Below, in pieces: positions 41,562-50,923 of a stretch of DNA of 64,000 bases. This DNA is from Sphingomonas montanisoli (GTDB lineage: Bacteria > Pseudomonadota > Alphaproteobacteria > Sphingomonadales > Sphingomonadaceae). Both the position numbers and the translations under genes were made by a program. The notes below the pieces were generated by a model. The model was not told the DNA's origin. It saw only the letters and a list, made by a program, of their open reading frames with translations, and did not search any database. Every line of letters begins with the position of its first letter. Position 1 is the stretch's first letter. The stretch lies in assembly GCF_008274695.1 (NCBI RefSeq), contig NZ_VTOU01000003.1, forward strand, positions 62,001-126,000, in the 5' to 3' direction.

Positions 41562-42725
41562 GTCTCGGTTGAGAAGTACACGCACCCGCGCGCCCGGTCG
41601 GATCGTGATTGTCGGTTGCACATCGAGCTGGCGACTGACGATCTTGTCTCCCGCGCTCTCGACGGAGCGACCCGCGCTCTCGCGGATTGCGAACGCGATA
41701 TCGGCATTGTCCCCGCCACCGGTCGCTGCATTGGCGCCCACCCCAAACACCGTCGACAGTAAGCCCGCCATGAGAAGCTTGCCGGTGTGGTTGTCCACGC
41801 GATCGGTAAAACCCGACTGGCCGCCAGCGTCCGTCCCAATCATTCGGTCGAGATCGATCGAGCGGCCATCGGGAAAGATCATCCTCGTCCATACGACGAG
41901 CGCTCGCGACTGTCCGTAAGTGACACGCGCATCATACGTGCCAATCAGCCTTGTACCCTGCGGGATAAGCCGAGTCCGACCGCTCACACTGTCGAACACA
42001 TCCTCCGTCACCTGCGCCACGACCTGACCCGGAAGGTCGGAGGAAAGACCCGTGATAAGGGCCGCGGCGATCGTCGAGCCGGCTGATACAATATAGCTCC
42101 CGGCGGCAGGCATGATCCGCCCGCTGTTGATCGTCGGTTCCCGACTGCTATTCGCGATGAAAGCTGCCTTCCGGTCCTGTGCATCCGCGCTTGGCGCCGC
42201 CGCCGGCGACGCGCCTGGCGGTTGTTCGGAAAGTGGAGGTGACGCGTCCGCCATCGAAGTGGCGGGCGCACCCCTCGTGCCTTCGGCCGTCGATGCGAAC
42301 AACTTACTTCCGCGCGCGCTCTCCTGGCTTTGCCGACGCCGCTGTCGTTCGGCCGCAAGGTCATTGCTCGTGGTCGATGGACCGGCCCCGTTTCCGTCCG
42401 GTGGCGGTGTCGTCACCGGCTGCGCTGTCGCGGGCGGCGGACCGATGCTTGCCGACGCGGCCTGCGGCAGATCGCTATAACTCTTCGGAGCGTCCGCCAA
42501 CGCATCGGTATTGCGCCGTTCGATCGAGACGGTTTCCTGCGGTCCCTGGGTCCGGTGGCTGTGGGTCAGACTATAGCCGAGGGCGGCGGCCACTCCGAGC
42601 GCGCTGACCCCGGTTAGCGTCACCAGCGCCTTGCGCGACAGTCGTCGCGGCGTCGGAGCCGGCGCCCGCGTCGCGATCGGCTGCCGGGCAACCGGTTCCG
42701 TGCTCGGATCGTCAGCCAGGCTCAT
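41532..42725 (-). CDS. trbI: Mating-pair protein TrbI (VirB10 family)
   Basis: A 397-residue VirB10-type protein. A short cytoplasmic N-terminus is followed by one membrane helix at about 33-52 (ALVTLTGVSALGVAAALGYSL), a proline/serine-rich periplasmic linker (60-190) and the conserved C-terminal beta-barrel (about 205-395: IVSAGSTIAAALITG, LIPQGTRLIGTYDARV, LVVWTRMIFPDGRSIDLDR). It spans both membranes and forms the channel with TrbG and TrbF. It is the last gene of the trb operon; the start overlaps trbG by four bases. No truncation was seen. Confidence 0.95.
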   Translation of the reverse strand: MSLADDPSTEPVARQPIATRAPAPTPRRLSRKALVTLTGVSALGVAAALGYSLTHSHRTQGPQETVSIERRNTDALADAPKSYSDLPQAASASIGPPPATAQPVTTPPPDGNGAGPSTTSNDLAAERQRRRQSQESARGSKLFASTAEGTRGAPATSMADASPPLSEQPPGASPAAAPSADAQDRKAAFIANSSREPTINSGRIMPAAGSYIVSAGSTIAAALITGLSSDLPGQVVAQVTEDVFDSVSGRTRLIPQGTRLIGTYDARVTYGQSRALVVWTRMIFPDGRSIDLDRMIGTDAGGQSGFTDRVDNHTGKLLMAGLLSTVFGVGANAATGGGDNADIAFAIRESAGRSVESAGDKIVSRQLDVQPTITIRPGARVRVLLNRDLLLVPWDPD

Positions 42726-43564
42726 GACCGCTGCTCCCGGGCGCGCGTCCGCTCGATCCGGACGATCTGCTGGCGCTTCGTGCCGAGCCGGAGTTCGGCC
42801 ATCGAGAACAGACGGTCGACGACGATATAGCGGCCGGAAACGCGGTAATTCACCAGTTCGGCCTGGTTCTTCTCGCCAATCAGGAACAGCGGCGGCAGCT
42901 CGCTCTGCGCGATCGTATCCGGGAACAGCAGATAGGTCTTAGCCCCGTCATCGAACACCTCGACCGGTTTCCACGGAGGGTTTGCGCCCGACATCCGGTA
43001 CGCGAAATCGAGCTTGGCCGGATCGATCCCCGTCTGGACCTGCGTGTTGGCAACCGCCGCCGCTGCTTCGATCCTGGCCCGGACCGCAATCAGCTCGTCC
43101 TGAGGATAGGACCAGCCGACACTGGCCATATAAGTCGCCGACGTGGAGCGGAGCTCGACATGGTACGTCCGCTTGTTGGTGTTGATGACGAGGTTGGTCC
43201 TGAGGCCAGGGTCGGTCGGCTTCACGAGTATATGCGTGCGCCGTCCCGACCCGCTGCCGCTCGCCGCCTCTCCAATCACCCAGCGCACGGTGTCGCCAGC
43301 CGCGACCGTGCCGGTATCGGACAGCGTCTCGCCTTCCTGCAGCACGATGTCTGTGACTTGGCCCACCGCGGCATAGACTTGGTAGAGACCGCCCGGTGCA
43401 TAGACGAACAGCTGCGTTGCGCCTTGCCATCCTGCGGCACGCGGGCTGACCCGCGCCGCTTCGGTCGCAGCGGCGACCGGCCGAGCCGATGACGGTGCAG
43501 CCTGAGCGAATGCTGGCGCCGTCGCGAGCAGAAGAAGCGGCATCACGATGGGAACGGTGCGCAT
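42722..43564 (-). CDS. trbG: Mating-pair protein TrbG (VirB9 family)
   Basis: A 280-residue VirB9-like protein. A signal peptide (MRTVPIVMPLLLLATAPAFAQ) leads to a domain with YQVYAAVGQVTDIVLQEGE and a C-terminal part with NPPWKPVEVFDDGAKTYLLFP and VSGRYIVVDRLFSMAELRLG. The ATG at 43564 has GGAG seven bases ahead; an ATG at 43570 overlaps the trbF stop. The frame stays open much further upstream, through trbF and trbL in antiphase, which is a high-GC artefact. TrbG sits in the outer-membrane core of the channel. Confidence 0.94.
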   Translation of the reverse strand: MRTVPIVMPLLLLATAPAFAQAAPSSARPVAAATEAARVSPRAAGWQGATQLFVYAPGGLYQVYAAVGQVTDIVLQEGETLSDTGTVAAGDTVRWVIGEAASGSGSGRRTHILVKPTDPGLRTNLVINTNKRTYHVELRSTSATYMASVGWSYPQDELIAVRARIEAAAAVANTQVQTGIDPAKLDFAYRMSGANPPWKPVEVFDDGAKTYLLFPDTIAQSELPPLFLIGEKNQAELVNYRVSGRYIVVDRLFSMAELRLGTKRQQIVRIERTRAREQRS

Positions 43565-43566
43565 GG

Positions 43567-44256
43567 TCATTCTCCGAGATCTTGCGACCAGCTGATCGCG
43601 TGGACGTAGAGGCCGAGCGGATTGCGGCTGAGCGTCGCCGCGTCGCTCGGGGTGCGGATCACAATGGTCAGGATCGCCGACCAATGGGTGGTCGCGGCGA
43701 GCTGGCCATGCTCGTAGCGGCGCTCGTCCCAGGCGACCCGGAAGCTGTCGCCAGAGGCGCGCACGACATTCTTCACGTCGACGGAGATCTGCCGATCCGC
43801 CAGTTCGGCGAACGGGTCGTTGGCCCGAGCATAATCGTTGAGCGCTGCCGCGCCCTGCTCGGTCGTGAAGTCGTAGGCGGCGGCGAGGTTCTGGCGCAGC
43901 ACGATCGGATCGGCGGGTCGCGACCGCACATTCTCGATGAAGCGCGCGAGGTGCCATGCGATCTGCGGATCGGTGGGGCGATAGTCCGTCGTGGCCGGCG
44001 CGACCGAACGGGCCGCACCTAGGCGATCGACCTCGACCACATAGGGCACGATATGTGACCCGAACCGCAGCCGCAGATTGTCCACCACAGACAGCGACAG
44101 CAATGCGGTCGCGCCGAAGGCCATCAACCGCCAGCTGTTCGCCTGGACCCGCGCCGAGCCGATACGATCGTCCCAGGCCTGACCGGCACGCTGATAAGGA
44201 GTCTCGGGCAGGGGCTCGCGCCCGAAGCGCGATGAGGGGCGACGAAACGGATTCAT
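43567..44256 (-). CDS. trbF: Mating-pair protein TrbF (VirB8 family)
   Basis: A 229-residue VirB8-like protein. The cytoplasmic head (PYQRAGQAWDDRIGSARVQANSWRLMAFG) runs into one membrane helix at about 43-60, and a VirB8 periplasmic domain follows (VVEVDRLG, IAWHLARFIENVRSR, and a C-terminal NPLGLYVHAISWSQDL). GGAGG lies six bases before the ATG. The start overlaps the trbL stop by four bases. Its role is nucleation of channel assembly in the inner membrane (family knowledge). Confidence 0.95.
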   Translation of the reverse strand: MNPFRRPSSRFGREPLPETPYQRAGQAWDDRIGSARVQANSWRLMAFGATALLSLSVVDNLRLRFGSHIVPYVVEVDRLGAARSVAPATTDYRPTDPQIAWHLARFIENVRSRPADPIVLRQNLAAAYDFTTEQGAAALNDYARANDPFAELADRQISVDVKNVVRASGDSFRVAWDERRYEHGQLAATTHWSAILTIVIRTPSDAATLSRNPLGLYVHAISWSQDLGE

Positions 44257-45566
44257 GAGCGATCCTCCAGCGAGATGTGAGCCGATCCGCCGTGATGGTC
44301 GGCGGACCGTAGGGTGTGGGCAGCGAGGGTGGCGCCCTGGACCATCGCCTGTCGGCGGCGCAGCTGCTTGGCCCAAGCCGGAGCGGCTGCCGGCGCTGCG
44401 GCCGGCGCGACGGCAGCCTCACCGGATGGGAGCTCCGACGTATGACTGCTCTCGCCGCCGCCAGGTGCCGGTTCAGCATCAGAGCCGGCGATGTCCGGGC
44501 CGCTGCTGGTGCCACCACCGCTGCCGCCACCTCCCGGCGCTCCGGACGGCGGGGGAACCGTCGGAGCGCCGCCCGTCGGCACCGGGGGAGCGGGCGGCGC
44601 CGACGAGGATCCGCCGGCGGAGGGCGAGCCAGCGGACCGGGAGAGGGTTGAAGCGGCGGCAGAGCCCGCCCTGCCAGCGAGGCCGGCGGCGCCTGCCACG
44701 CCCATCGTGGCGGCAGCCCCCATCCCGGCGACGGTCGCTCCCGTGGCCACCGCAGCGCCGGCACCGAGCTGCGGGCCGCCCGAGATCAGGCCAGAGGCGA
44801 TGCCGGGACCGAAGATGGCGAGGCCGAGAAGAGTGAGCGCGGCGAGCGCGAGGCTGGCGACCTGTTCGAGTGTCGGCGTTCCGCCGAAATCGAGCACGAA
44901 CTCGTGGAAGATGGTCGAGCCGATGCCGATGATAACCGCCAGCACCAGCACCTTGACGCCCGTTGCCATGACATTGCCGAGCACGCGTTCCGCGAGGAAG
45001 GCGGTGCGCCCGAAGAGACCGAACGGCACCAGGACGAAGCCGGCGAGCGTCGTCAGCTTGAACTCGATCAGCGTCACGAAGAGCTGGATCGCGATGATGA
45101 AGAACGCGAGCAGCACGATCGCGAAGGCGAGCAGCAACACCGCTATCTGCGCGAAATTGGTGAAGATGCCGACCGGGCCGGCCAGCGCCGTCGCCTGATC
45201 GTAGAGCGGCCGCGCCGCATCGATGCCGGTCGCGGCGATCTTACCAGGATGTAGAAGATCGTCGGCGCTACCGGAGCCGGCCGCTTTCAGGCCGATGCCG
45301 GAGAAGCTCAGAAAGATAATCTTGGCGAGACCGTTCCAGTTGGAGATGAGGAAGGCGAAGAAGCCGACCTGCAGCGTCTTACGGACCAGCCGGGCGACGA
45401 TGTCGTCGCCTTCGCCCCACGTCCAGAACAGGAAGGCCAGCGTTACGTCGATTACGATCAGCGAACTTGCCAGAAAGGCGACGTCGCCGTGGATCAGACC
45501 GAACCCGCTATCGATATAGTGCGCAAAGGTATCGAGAAACCGATCGATGACGCCCGTGCTTTCCAT
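44253..45566 (-). CDS. trbL: Mating-pair membrane protein TrbL (VirB6 family)
   Basis: A 437-residue polytopic protein with about six membrane helices in residues 25-285. These include VAFLASSLIVIDVTLAFLFW, AVLLLAFAIVLLAFFIIAI and LTTLAGFVLVPFGLFGRT. A C-terminal 150-residue tail rich in Gly, Pro, Ala and Ser ends in a basic AAPAWAKQLRRRQAMVQG. TrbL is the inner-membrane channel part. The tail is low in complexity but normal for the family. It is preceded by trbK at a three-base gap. Confidence 0.94.
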   Translation of the reverse strand: MESTGVIDRFLDTFAHYIDSGFGLIHGDVAFLASSLIVIDVTLAFLFWTWGEGDDIVARLVRKTLQVGFFAFLISNWNGLAKIIFLSFSGIGLKAAGSGSADDLLHPGKIAATGIDAARPLYDQATALAGPVGIFTNFAQIAVLLLAFAIVLLAFFIIAIQLFVTLIEFKLTTLAGFVLVPFGLFGRTAFLAERVLGNVMATGVKVLVLAVIIGIGSTIFHEFVLDFGGTPTLEQVASLALAALTLLGLAIFGPGIASGLISGGPQLGAGAAVATGATVAGMGAAATMGVAGAAGLAGRAGSAAASTLSRSAGSPSAGGSSSAPPAPPVPTGGAPTVPPPSGAPGGGGSGGGTSSGPDIAGSDAEPAPGGGESSHTSELPSGEAAVAPAAAPAAAPAWAKQLRRRQAMVQGATLAAHTLRSADHHGGSAHISLEDRS

Positions 45567-45569
45567 CGC

Positions 45570-45938
45570 TCAGCGCTCCGGGATCTGACTGACGGCAGGC
45601 GACGACGCGGCCGCCGGCCGCGGAGCCACATAGCTGCGGCTCTCCCCGAGAAAGCGGCGGCGATTGACCTCCCACGCCTGCTCGCAGGCTGCGTCGGTGC
45701 TGCCAGCAGGCAGCGCCCGGCAGCGCAGCAGTTCCTCCATCAGCGGACCGCCCCCCGCAGACGGCGCGGGTGACGCATCGTCCGCGGCCACGGCGAAGCG
45801 CGGTGCCGACGGCACGGGATCGCGCAACGCGATCAGACCGATCATGCCGGCGATCGTGCCGACGCCGATCGCTCCGATCGCCAACGTCGGCCATTTCGGC
45901 GAGGCCGGCCGGCGGCGTGGTGCCTGCTCCTCAGTCAT
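45570..45938 (-). CDS. trbK: Entry-exclusion-like protein TrbK-alt
   Basis: A 122-residue protein: one N-terminal membrane helix (PTLAIGAIGVGTIAGMIGLIAL) and a soluble tail with two cysteines (RCRALPAGSTDAACEQAWEVNRRRF). This matches the TrbK-alt proteins found between trbJ and trbL in alphaproteobacteria. RP4 TrbK blocks entry of related plasmids; whether this form does is not established. The ATG at 45938 overlaps the trbJ end by eight bases. The frame is open upstream, but this start follows the operon's coupling pattern. Confidence 0.82.
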   Translation of the reverse strand: MTEEQAPRRRPASPKWPTLAIGAIGVGTIAGMIGLIALRDPVPSAPRFAVAADDASPAPSAGGGPLMEELLRCRALPAGSTDAACEQAWEVNRRRFLGESRSYVAPRPAAASSPAVSQIPER

Positions 45939-46677
45939 GGAACAGCGCCACGCTCTGGGCGACATAGCCGGTCCCGGGCTGCGAGAAGCGCCGCGCCTCC
46001 TCACGGCCCTGCGCCTCGTCAGCGGCGGCCCGCGCGGATTGGATCGCGTTCGCGCGGGCCTGGGCTGCCAGCATGGCGGTCAGGTCGGCCAGCTGGCGCG
46101 TTTGCAGCGCGATCAGCTGATTGCCGGCTTGCGCCGCCTGAAGCGCGCCCGTCGCACCCTGGCTCGCCGTTACCAGGGTGTTGGTCTGCGCGGCCGTTCC
46201 ATCGAGATTGCCGGTGACGGTGGCGCCGGTGCGCAGCGAGTCCTGATACGCCGCCAGCGTATCGGTCCAGCGCGCCTGCGCGTTCGCTACCAGCGTGCCC
46301 GACGGCGTCCCGGCGAGCGATCCCGACGGATAGCGCTGGCTGAACACCTGGTCGATATTTTCGACGCGGTAGGCGATCTGCTGAGCTTGGGTGATCAGTG
46401 CCCGCGTCCGGCCGATATCCTGCTGGATCGTCGACAACACCGACGTCGGCAGGTTGGTGAGGTTGCGCGCCTGGTTGATCAGGCTCTGCGCTTGATTCTG
46501 GATCTGCGTGATCTGGTTGTTGATCTGCTGGAGGCTGCGCGCCGCCGTCAGCACGTTCTGGGCATAGTTGGTGGGATCATAGACGATCCCGCCGAACTCG
46601 GCGTCGGCCGGCGTGGCGGCAGCCAGCGCAAGCGCGGCGGCGCTCAGCGCCAGATGGGTGATGCGAGAGCGGATCAT
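45931..46677 (-). CDS. trbJ: Mating-pair protein TrbJ (VirB5 family)
   Basis: A 248-residue exported protein with a signal peptide (about 1-26, ending ATPADA), a VYDPTNYAQNVLTAARSLQQINNQI start and a long Gln/Asn/Ala-rich coiled region. VirB5-like TrbJ helps pilus assembly and recipient contact. The start overlaps the trbE stop by four bases (ATGA). Length is usual for the family. No frameshift was seen. Confidence 0.94.
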   Translation of the reverse strand: MIRSRITHLALSAAALALAAATPADAEFGGIVYDPTNYAQNVLTAARSLQQINNQITQIQNQAQSLINQARNLTNLPTSVLSTIQQDIGRTRALITQAQQIAYRVENIDQVFSQRYPSGSLAGTPSGTLVANAQARWTDTLAAYQDSLRTGATVTGNLDGTAAQTNTLVTASQGATGALQAAQAGNQLIALQTRQLADLTAMLAAQARANAIQSARAAADEAQGREEARRFSQPGTGYVAQSVALFHD

Positions 46678-49127
46678 GCGAAAGCCTCCTGCGATTCGAG
46701 GGTGGGAGCGGTGAGAAGGTCGGCGGCCCAGGACAGGCCGCGGTGGCGCAGCCAGGCGGCGGCGAAGCCGTCCGCGCCGTTCCGCTCGATCAGCGCGCTG
46801 ATCGCGTTGAGGTCGGACCGGGACGAGGCGGCGGCGAAGGCGAGCGCGACGGGGCCTAGCCCCAGGTCGAACAGCCGGTTTCCGAGCGAAGATTGGCAGT
46901 AATAATCGCGCTTCGGCGTTGCCGAGGCGATGATTTCGATTTGACGATCGTTGAGCCCGAACCGGCGATAGACGCCGGCGATCTGCGGCTCGAGCGCACG
47001 CTCATTGGCGAGGAACAGCCGCGTCGGGCAGCTCTCGATGATGGCGGGCGCGATCGCCGAGCCCTCGATGTCGGCGAGGCTCTGCGTCGCGAACACGACG
47101 CTCACATTCTTCTTGCGGAGCGTCTTCAGCCATTCCTTGAGCTGGCGGCCGAACAGCGGATCATCGAGCGCCAACCAGCCCTCGTCGATCAGGATCAGCG
47201 TCGGCCGGCCATCGAGGCGGCGGCCGATCCGGTGGAAGAGGTAGGCGAGCACCGCCGGAGCCGCGGTCGTGCCGACCAGACCTTCGGTTTCGAACGCCTG
47301 CGCGTCGCTCTCGCCGAAATGCTCGACATCGCCATCGAGGAGCCGGCCATAGGGTCCGGCCAGCGTATAGGGCGCGAGTGCTCGCTTCAGGCCCGATGCC
47401 TGGATCAGCACGGTAAGGCCGGTGAGTGTGCGCTGCTGGACGGGCGCGTCGGCAAGGCTGCCGAGCGCCGTCCAGAGATGATCCTTCACCTCCGGCGTGA
47501 TCGCAAACTCCTCGCGTGCGAGGATCGCCGCCAGCCAGTCTGCCGCCCAGGCACGTTCGTCGAGTTCGTCGATCCGCGCTAGCGGCTGCAGCGACACCGG
47601 CGCGGCCGTGCCGCCCAGTGCGCCGCCGAGATCGTGCCACTCGCCGCCGACGCCGAGCGTCGCCGCGCGGATCGAGCCGCCATGATCGAAGGCGAAGGCC
47701 TGCGCTTCCCGGTAGCGGCGGAACTGTAGCGCCATGAAGGCGAGCAGCACGCTCTTGCCCGAGCCGGTCGGGCCGACGACCAGCGTGTGGCCGACGTCGC
47801 CGACGTGGAGCGACAGGCGGAATGGCGTCGATCCCTGCGTTCGCGCATGGAGCAGCGGCGGCGCGTTGAAGTGGGCATCGCGATCGGGGCCGGCCCAGAC
47901 GGCGGATACCGGCATGATGTGGGCAAGGTTCAGCGTCGAAACAGGCGGCTGGCGGACATTCGCATAAGGGTTACCCGGCAGCGAGCCCAGCCACGCTTCG
48001 AGCGCGTTCAGCCCCTCGGCGATGCAGGCGAAATCGCGGCCGCGTACGATCTTCTCGATCGCCTGGAGCCGCAGGTCGGCATCGCGTGGTGTGTCGCCGA
48101 GAACGGTGATGGTGGTCGTGACGTAAGCATAGCCGGCTATGTCAGCGCCAAGATCCTGCAGCGCCGCGTCGGCTTCGGCCGACTTGTTGGCGGCGTCAGT
48201 ATCGACCAGCACGCTCGCCTCGTTGGTCAGCACCTCCTTGATGATCGCGGCCAGGCTCTTGCGTTTGGAGAACCACAGCCGGCGAATGCGCGCGAGCATC
48301 CGCTGCGCCGACACCTTGTCGAGGCAGATCGCCCGCGTCGTCCAGCGATAGGCGAAGCCGAGCCGGTTGAGCTCGTCGAGCATGCCCGGCACCGTCACAG
48401 CCGGAAAGCTGGTGACCGACAGGGTCCTTAGATGCTTGGGCCCAAGCTGAGGCGCCAGACCGCCGACCAGCACTTCGTCCGAGAGCAGCGCATCGAGGTG
48501 CATCGGCGTCTCGGGCACGGCGATCCGCTGATCGTGCGTCGAGATTGTCGAGTGAAGATAGGTGAGGGTTTCGGCGTCCGAGAGCCAGGCGGCTTCGGGC
48601 ATCACGCCTTCGATCATGTCGAGCAGGCGCCCTGTATCGCGCTCGAAATCGTCGAGATGATCGGCGGCCGTGGCGACACCTGCCGCGCCGCCTTCGTAGA
48701 ACAGCGCCGACGCCTTCGATGTGTCGTCGGCCGGGGGCAGCCACTGCAGCGTCAGATAATAGGCGCTGGTGAAGTTCGGCTGGGTGACGTCCGCGCCTTC
48801 GAACTGGTCGCGTCGTTCCTCGTCGATCAGCGCCGAGACAGAGTCGGCGAAGCCGTCCGAAGCGGGGTAGCCCGGTGACTCCTTGCGCTGCGCCTCGACA
48901 TAGATCGCCCAGCCGGTGCCGAGCCGCTTGAGCGCGCTGTTGAGCCGGGCCGACGTGGCGATCAGCTCGGCCTGGGTTGCGCTGTCGAGATCGGGACCGC
49001 GAAAGCGGGCGATCCGCAGGAAGCTGCCATCCTTGTTGAGGATGATGCCGGGCGCGATCAGCGCCGCCCAGGGCAGGAAGTCCGAGAGCCGCGACGCGCG
49101 GCGGGCATGTTCACGCAGGAACAGCAT
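46674..49127 (-). CDS. trbE: Mating-pair ATPase TrbE (VirB4 family)
   Basis: An 817-residue VirB4-type ATPase. The N-terminal half has the CagE/TrbE/VirB4 domain. The motor half carries Walker A VVGPTGSGKSV near residue 455 and Walker B LILIDEGWLALDD near 645, followed by VVFATQSLADI. It supplies energy for pilus building and DNA transport at the inner membrane. The ATG at 49127 lies five bases after the trbD stop. The frame is open upstream through trbD and trbC, but the start MLFLREHARRASRLSDFLPW is the family start. Confidence 0.96.
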   Translation of the reverse strand: MLFLREHARRASRLSDFLPWAALIAPGIILNKDGSFLRIARFRGPDLDSATQAELIATSARLNSALKRLGTGWAIYVEAQRKESPGYPASDGFADSVSALIDEERRDQFEGADVTQPNFTSAYYLTLQWLPPADDTSKASALFYEGGAAGVATAADHLDDFERDTGRLLDMIEGVMPEAAWLSDAETLTYLHSTISTHDQRIAVPETPMHLDALLSDEVLVGGLAPQLGPKHLRTLSVTSFPAVTVPGMLDELNRLGFAYRWTTRAICLDKVSAQRMLARIRRLWFSKRKSLAAIIKEVLTNEASVLVDTDAANKSAEADAALQDLGADIAGYAYVTTTITVLGDTPRDADLRLQAIEKIVRGRDFACIAEGLNALEAWLGSLPGNPYANVRQPPVSTLNLAHIMPVSAVWAGPDRDAHFNAPPLLHARTQGSTPFRLSLHVGDVGHTLVVGPTGSGKSVLLAFMALQFRRYREAQAFAFDHGGSIRAATLGVGGEWHDLGGALGGTAAPVSLQPLARIDELDERAWAADWLAAILAREEFAITPEVKDHLWTALGSLADAPVQQRTLTGLTVLIQASGLKRALAPYTLAGPYGRLLDGDVEHFGESDAQAFETEGLVGTTAAPAVLAYLFHRIGRRLDGRPTLILIDEGWLALDDPLFGRQLKEWLKTLRKKNVSVVFATQSLADIEGSAIAPAIIESCPTRLFLANERALEPQIAGVYRRFGLNDRQIEIIASATPKRDYYCQSSLGNRLFDLGLGPVALAFAAASSRSDLNAISALIERNGADGFAAAWLRHRGLSWAADLLTAPTLESQEAFA

Positions 49128-49132
49128 GGAGC

Positions 49133-49411
49133 TTAGCTTTCGAAAAGAGTGGGAAGCGCGATGTGGCGGCGGGCGACGGGGAGGATCTGCGGGTCGCGGC
49201 GGGCGGCGAAGACGGCCAGGCCGTGACCGACCACCGCCATTACGATGCCGGCGATCCAGAGCCTCAGGCCAATGCCGATCGCCGCCGCCAGCGTCCCGTT
49301 GACGATCGCAAGCGCACGAGGGGCGCCCGCGAGCAAGATCGGCTCGGCCAGCGCCCGATGGACGGGCGCCGCGTAGCCGGGCAGATCGCCCCCCATCATG
49401 GGGTCCTGCAT
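49133..49411 (-). CDS. trbD: Mating-pair protein TrbD (VirB3 family)
   Basis: A 92-residue VirB3-like membrane protein with two membrane helices (ALAIVNGTLAAAIGIGLRLW and IAGIVMAVVGHGLAVFAA) and a start with VHRALAEPILLAGAPRAL typical of the family. The ATG at 49411 shares one base with the trbC stop. The frame extends upstream but only in antiphase to trbC. It pairs with TrbE at the inner membrane during assembly. Confidence 0.93.
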   Translation of the reverse strand: MQDPMMGGDLPGYAAPVHRALAEPILLAGAPRALAIVNGTLAAAIGIGLRLWIAGIVMAVVGHGLAVFAARRDPQILPVARRHIALPTLFES

Positions 49412-49725
49412 CAGACGAGCGCCCCGCCGCCAAAGCTGAAGAAGCTCAGGAAGAAGGATGAGGCGGCGAAGGCGACCGACAGGCCGAACACGATCTGGAT
49501 CAGCTTGCGGAAGCCGCCCGACGTGTCGCCGAAGGCAAGCGTCAGGCCGGTGATCACGATGATGATCACGCCGATGACCTTGGCGACCGGGCCCTGCACC
49601 GAGTCGACGATAGACTGCAGCGGGGTCTCCCAGGGCATACCCGAGCCGCCGGCCCAGGCTGGCGACGAGGTGAGGATCGCGGCAGCGAGGAGGCTGGCAC
49701 GCTGAAGTTTCTGCAAAGGGGTCAT
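49411..49725 (-). CDS. trbC: Conjugal pilin TrbC (VirB2 family)
   Basis: A 104-residue pre-pilin: signal peptide (about 1-25, ASLLAAAILTSSPAWA) and two membrane helices (VIGVIIIVITGLTLAFG and QIVFGLSVAFAASSFFLSFF). The C-terminal GGGALV may be trimmed. In RP4 TraF cuts the C-terminus and cyclises the pilin; a traF gene is present at 9.3 kb. The start overlaps the trbB stop by four bases. Confidence 0.94.
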   Translation of the reverse strand: MTPLQKLQRASLLAAAILTSSPAWAGGSGMPWETPLQSIVDSVQGPVAKVIGVIIIVITGLTLAFGDTSGGFRKLIQIVFGLSVAFAASSFFLSFFSFGGGALV

Positions 49726-50693
49726 GAGGCTGCTCCTGTGGCAAGGTGGATGTGGAGAAGGCGGTAGGTACCGTCGGGCTCGAGTCCTTCGACGCGGACG
49801 AGCTCGGACAGCCGACGTTCGGCCCCGCGGCCGGTCAGCACTGCGATCACGTCGATCGTCTCGGCGATCAGCGCTCGCGGGACATGGGCAATGGCTTCGA
49901 GGATGAGCTGCTCAAGCCGGTGGAGCGCGGCGATCGCGGTGCCCGCGTGGATCGTGCCGATCCCGCCGGGATGGCCGGTGCCCCAGGCTTTCAGAAGATC
50001 GAGCGCCTCGGGCCCGCGCACCTCGCCGATCGGAATGCGATCGGGGCGGAGGCGCAGGCTCGAGCGCACCAGGTCGGTCATCGTGACGCCGGGTGCGGTG
50101 CGGAGAGCCACGACATTGGCCGCGTCGCAGCGCAATTCGCGCGTATCTTCGATCAGGATGATCCGATCGCTGCCGCCCGACGCGACGCCGAGCAGCGCGT
50201 TGGTGAGCGTCGTCTTGCCAGTCGAGGTGCCGCCGGCCACGAGGATGTTAGCGCGCGTTTGGACCGCCTGCGCGAGATACGCCGCTGCCGTGGCAGTCAT
50301 CGTGCCGGCCGCGACATAGTCGGCCAGCGCCAGCGGCAGGCTTGCCGGCCGACGGATCGAGAACACCGGCTCGGTGACGACCGGTGGCAGCAGCCCCTCG
50401 AACCGCTCCCCGCCTTCCGGCAATTCGGCCGAGACGCGCGGAGCGCCCCTATGGACCTCGGCACCGACATGGTGGGCGACAAGACGGATGATGCGCTCGG
50501 CCTGGAGCGGGCTCAGTCTCTCATCGGTCGCCGCTATGCCGCTGTCGAGGTGATCGACCCACAGCCGCCCATCGGCATTGAGCATGATCTCGGCGACATT
50601 TGCGTCATCCAGCCAAGCCGCGATCGCCGGGCCGAGCGCGCTCCGCAGCATCGCGGTTCCGCGTGCGTGAACGATGGCCGATGGCTGGGTCAC
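49722..50693 (-). CDS. trbB: Mating-pair ATPase TrbB (VirB11 family)
   Basis: A 323-residue hexameric traffic ATPase. Walker [13 protein letters not shown] is near residue 152, an Asp box ([12 protein letters not shown]) and Walker B ([23 protein letters not shown]-type) follow, and the His box is [15 protein letters not shown]. The start is a GTG at 50693 with GGAG about ten bases ahead. It is the first gene of the trb operon. The 230 bases upstream hold the operon promoter; no clear tra-box or -35/-10 pair was spotted. Confidence 0.95.
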   Translation of the reverse strand: MTQPSAIVHARGTAMLRSALGPAIAAWLDDANVAEIMLNADGRLWVDHLDSGIAATDERLSPLQAERIIRLVAHHVGAEVHRGAPRVSAELPEGGERFEGLLPPVVTEPVFSIRRPASLPLALADYVAAGTMTATAAAYLAQAVQTRANILVAGGTSTGKTTLTNALLGVASGGSDRIILIEDTRELRCDAANVVALRTAPGVTMTDLVRSSLRLRPDRIPIGEVRGPEALDLLKAWGTGHPGGIGTIHAGTAIAALHRLEQLILEAIAHVPRALIAETIDVIAVLTGRGAERRLSELVRVEGLEPDGTYRLLHIHLATGAAS

Positions 50694-50923
50694 TTGAGCC
50701 TGTCTCCGTGGGTCGAGAGCCGCACGAGCGGCGTCGGAGACAGGTAAAGAATGCCAAATTCGGCGGCTTACAACAGCATTCGAGGGGCGTCGTAGGACCG
50801 GCGACAGCCGGATATATTAGCGCGGAGCGGACAAGCGCGCGTTCGCGGCTGCAGCTTAATTGTACGGGCTCGCGACGCGAATCGGCTGTCTATTAAACGC
50901 CGTCGACGGCCCGACGCGAGAAG

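Noticed and set aside
42722-44764. Extended 680-codon minus-strand frame including trbG
   Set aside because: Only the trbG part is protein-like. The extension overlaps trbF and trbL in another frame and is compositionally arginine/proline-rich.
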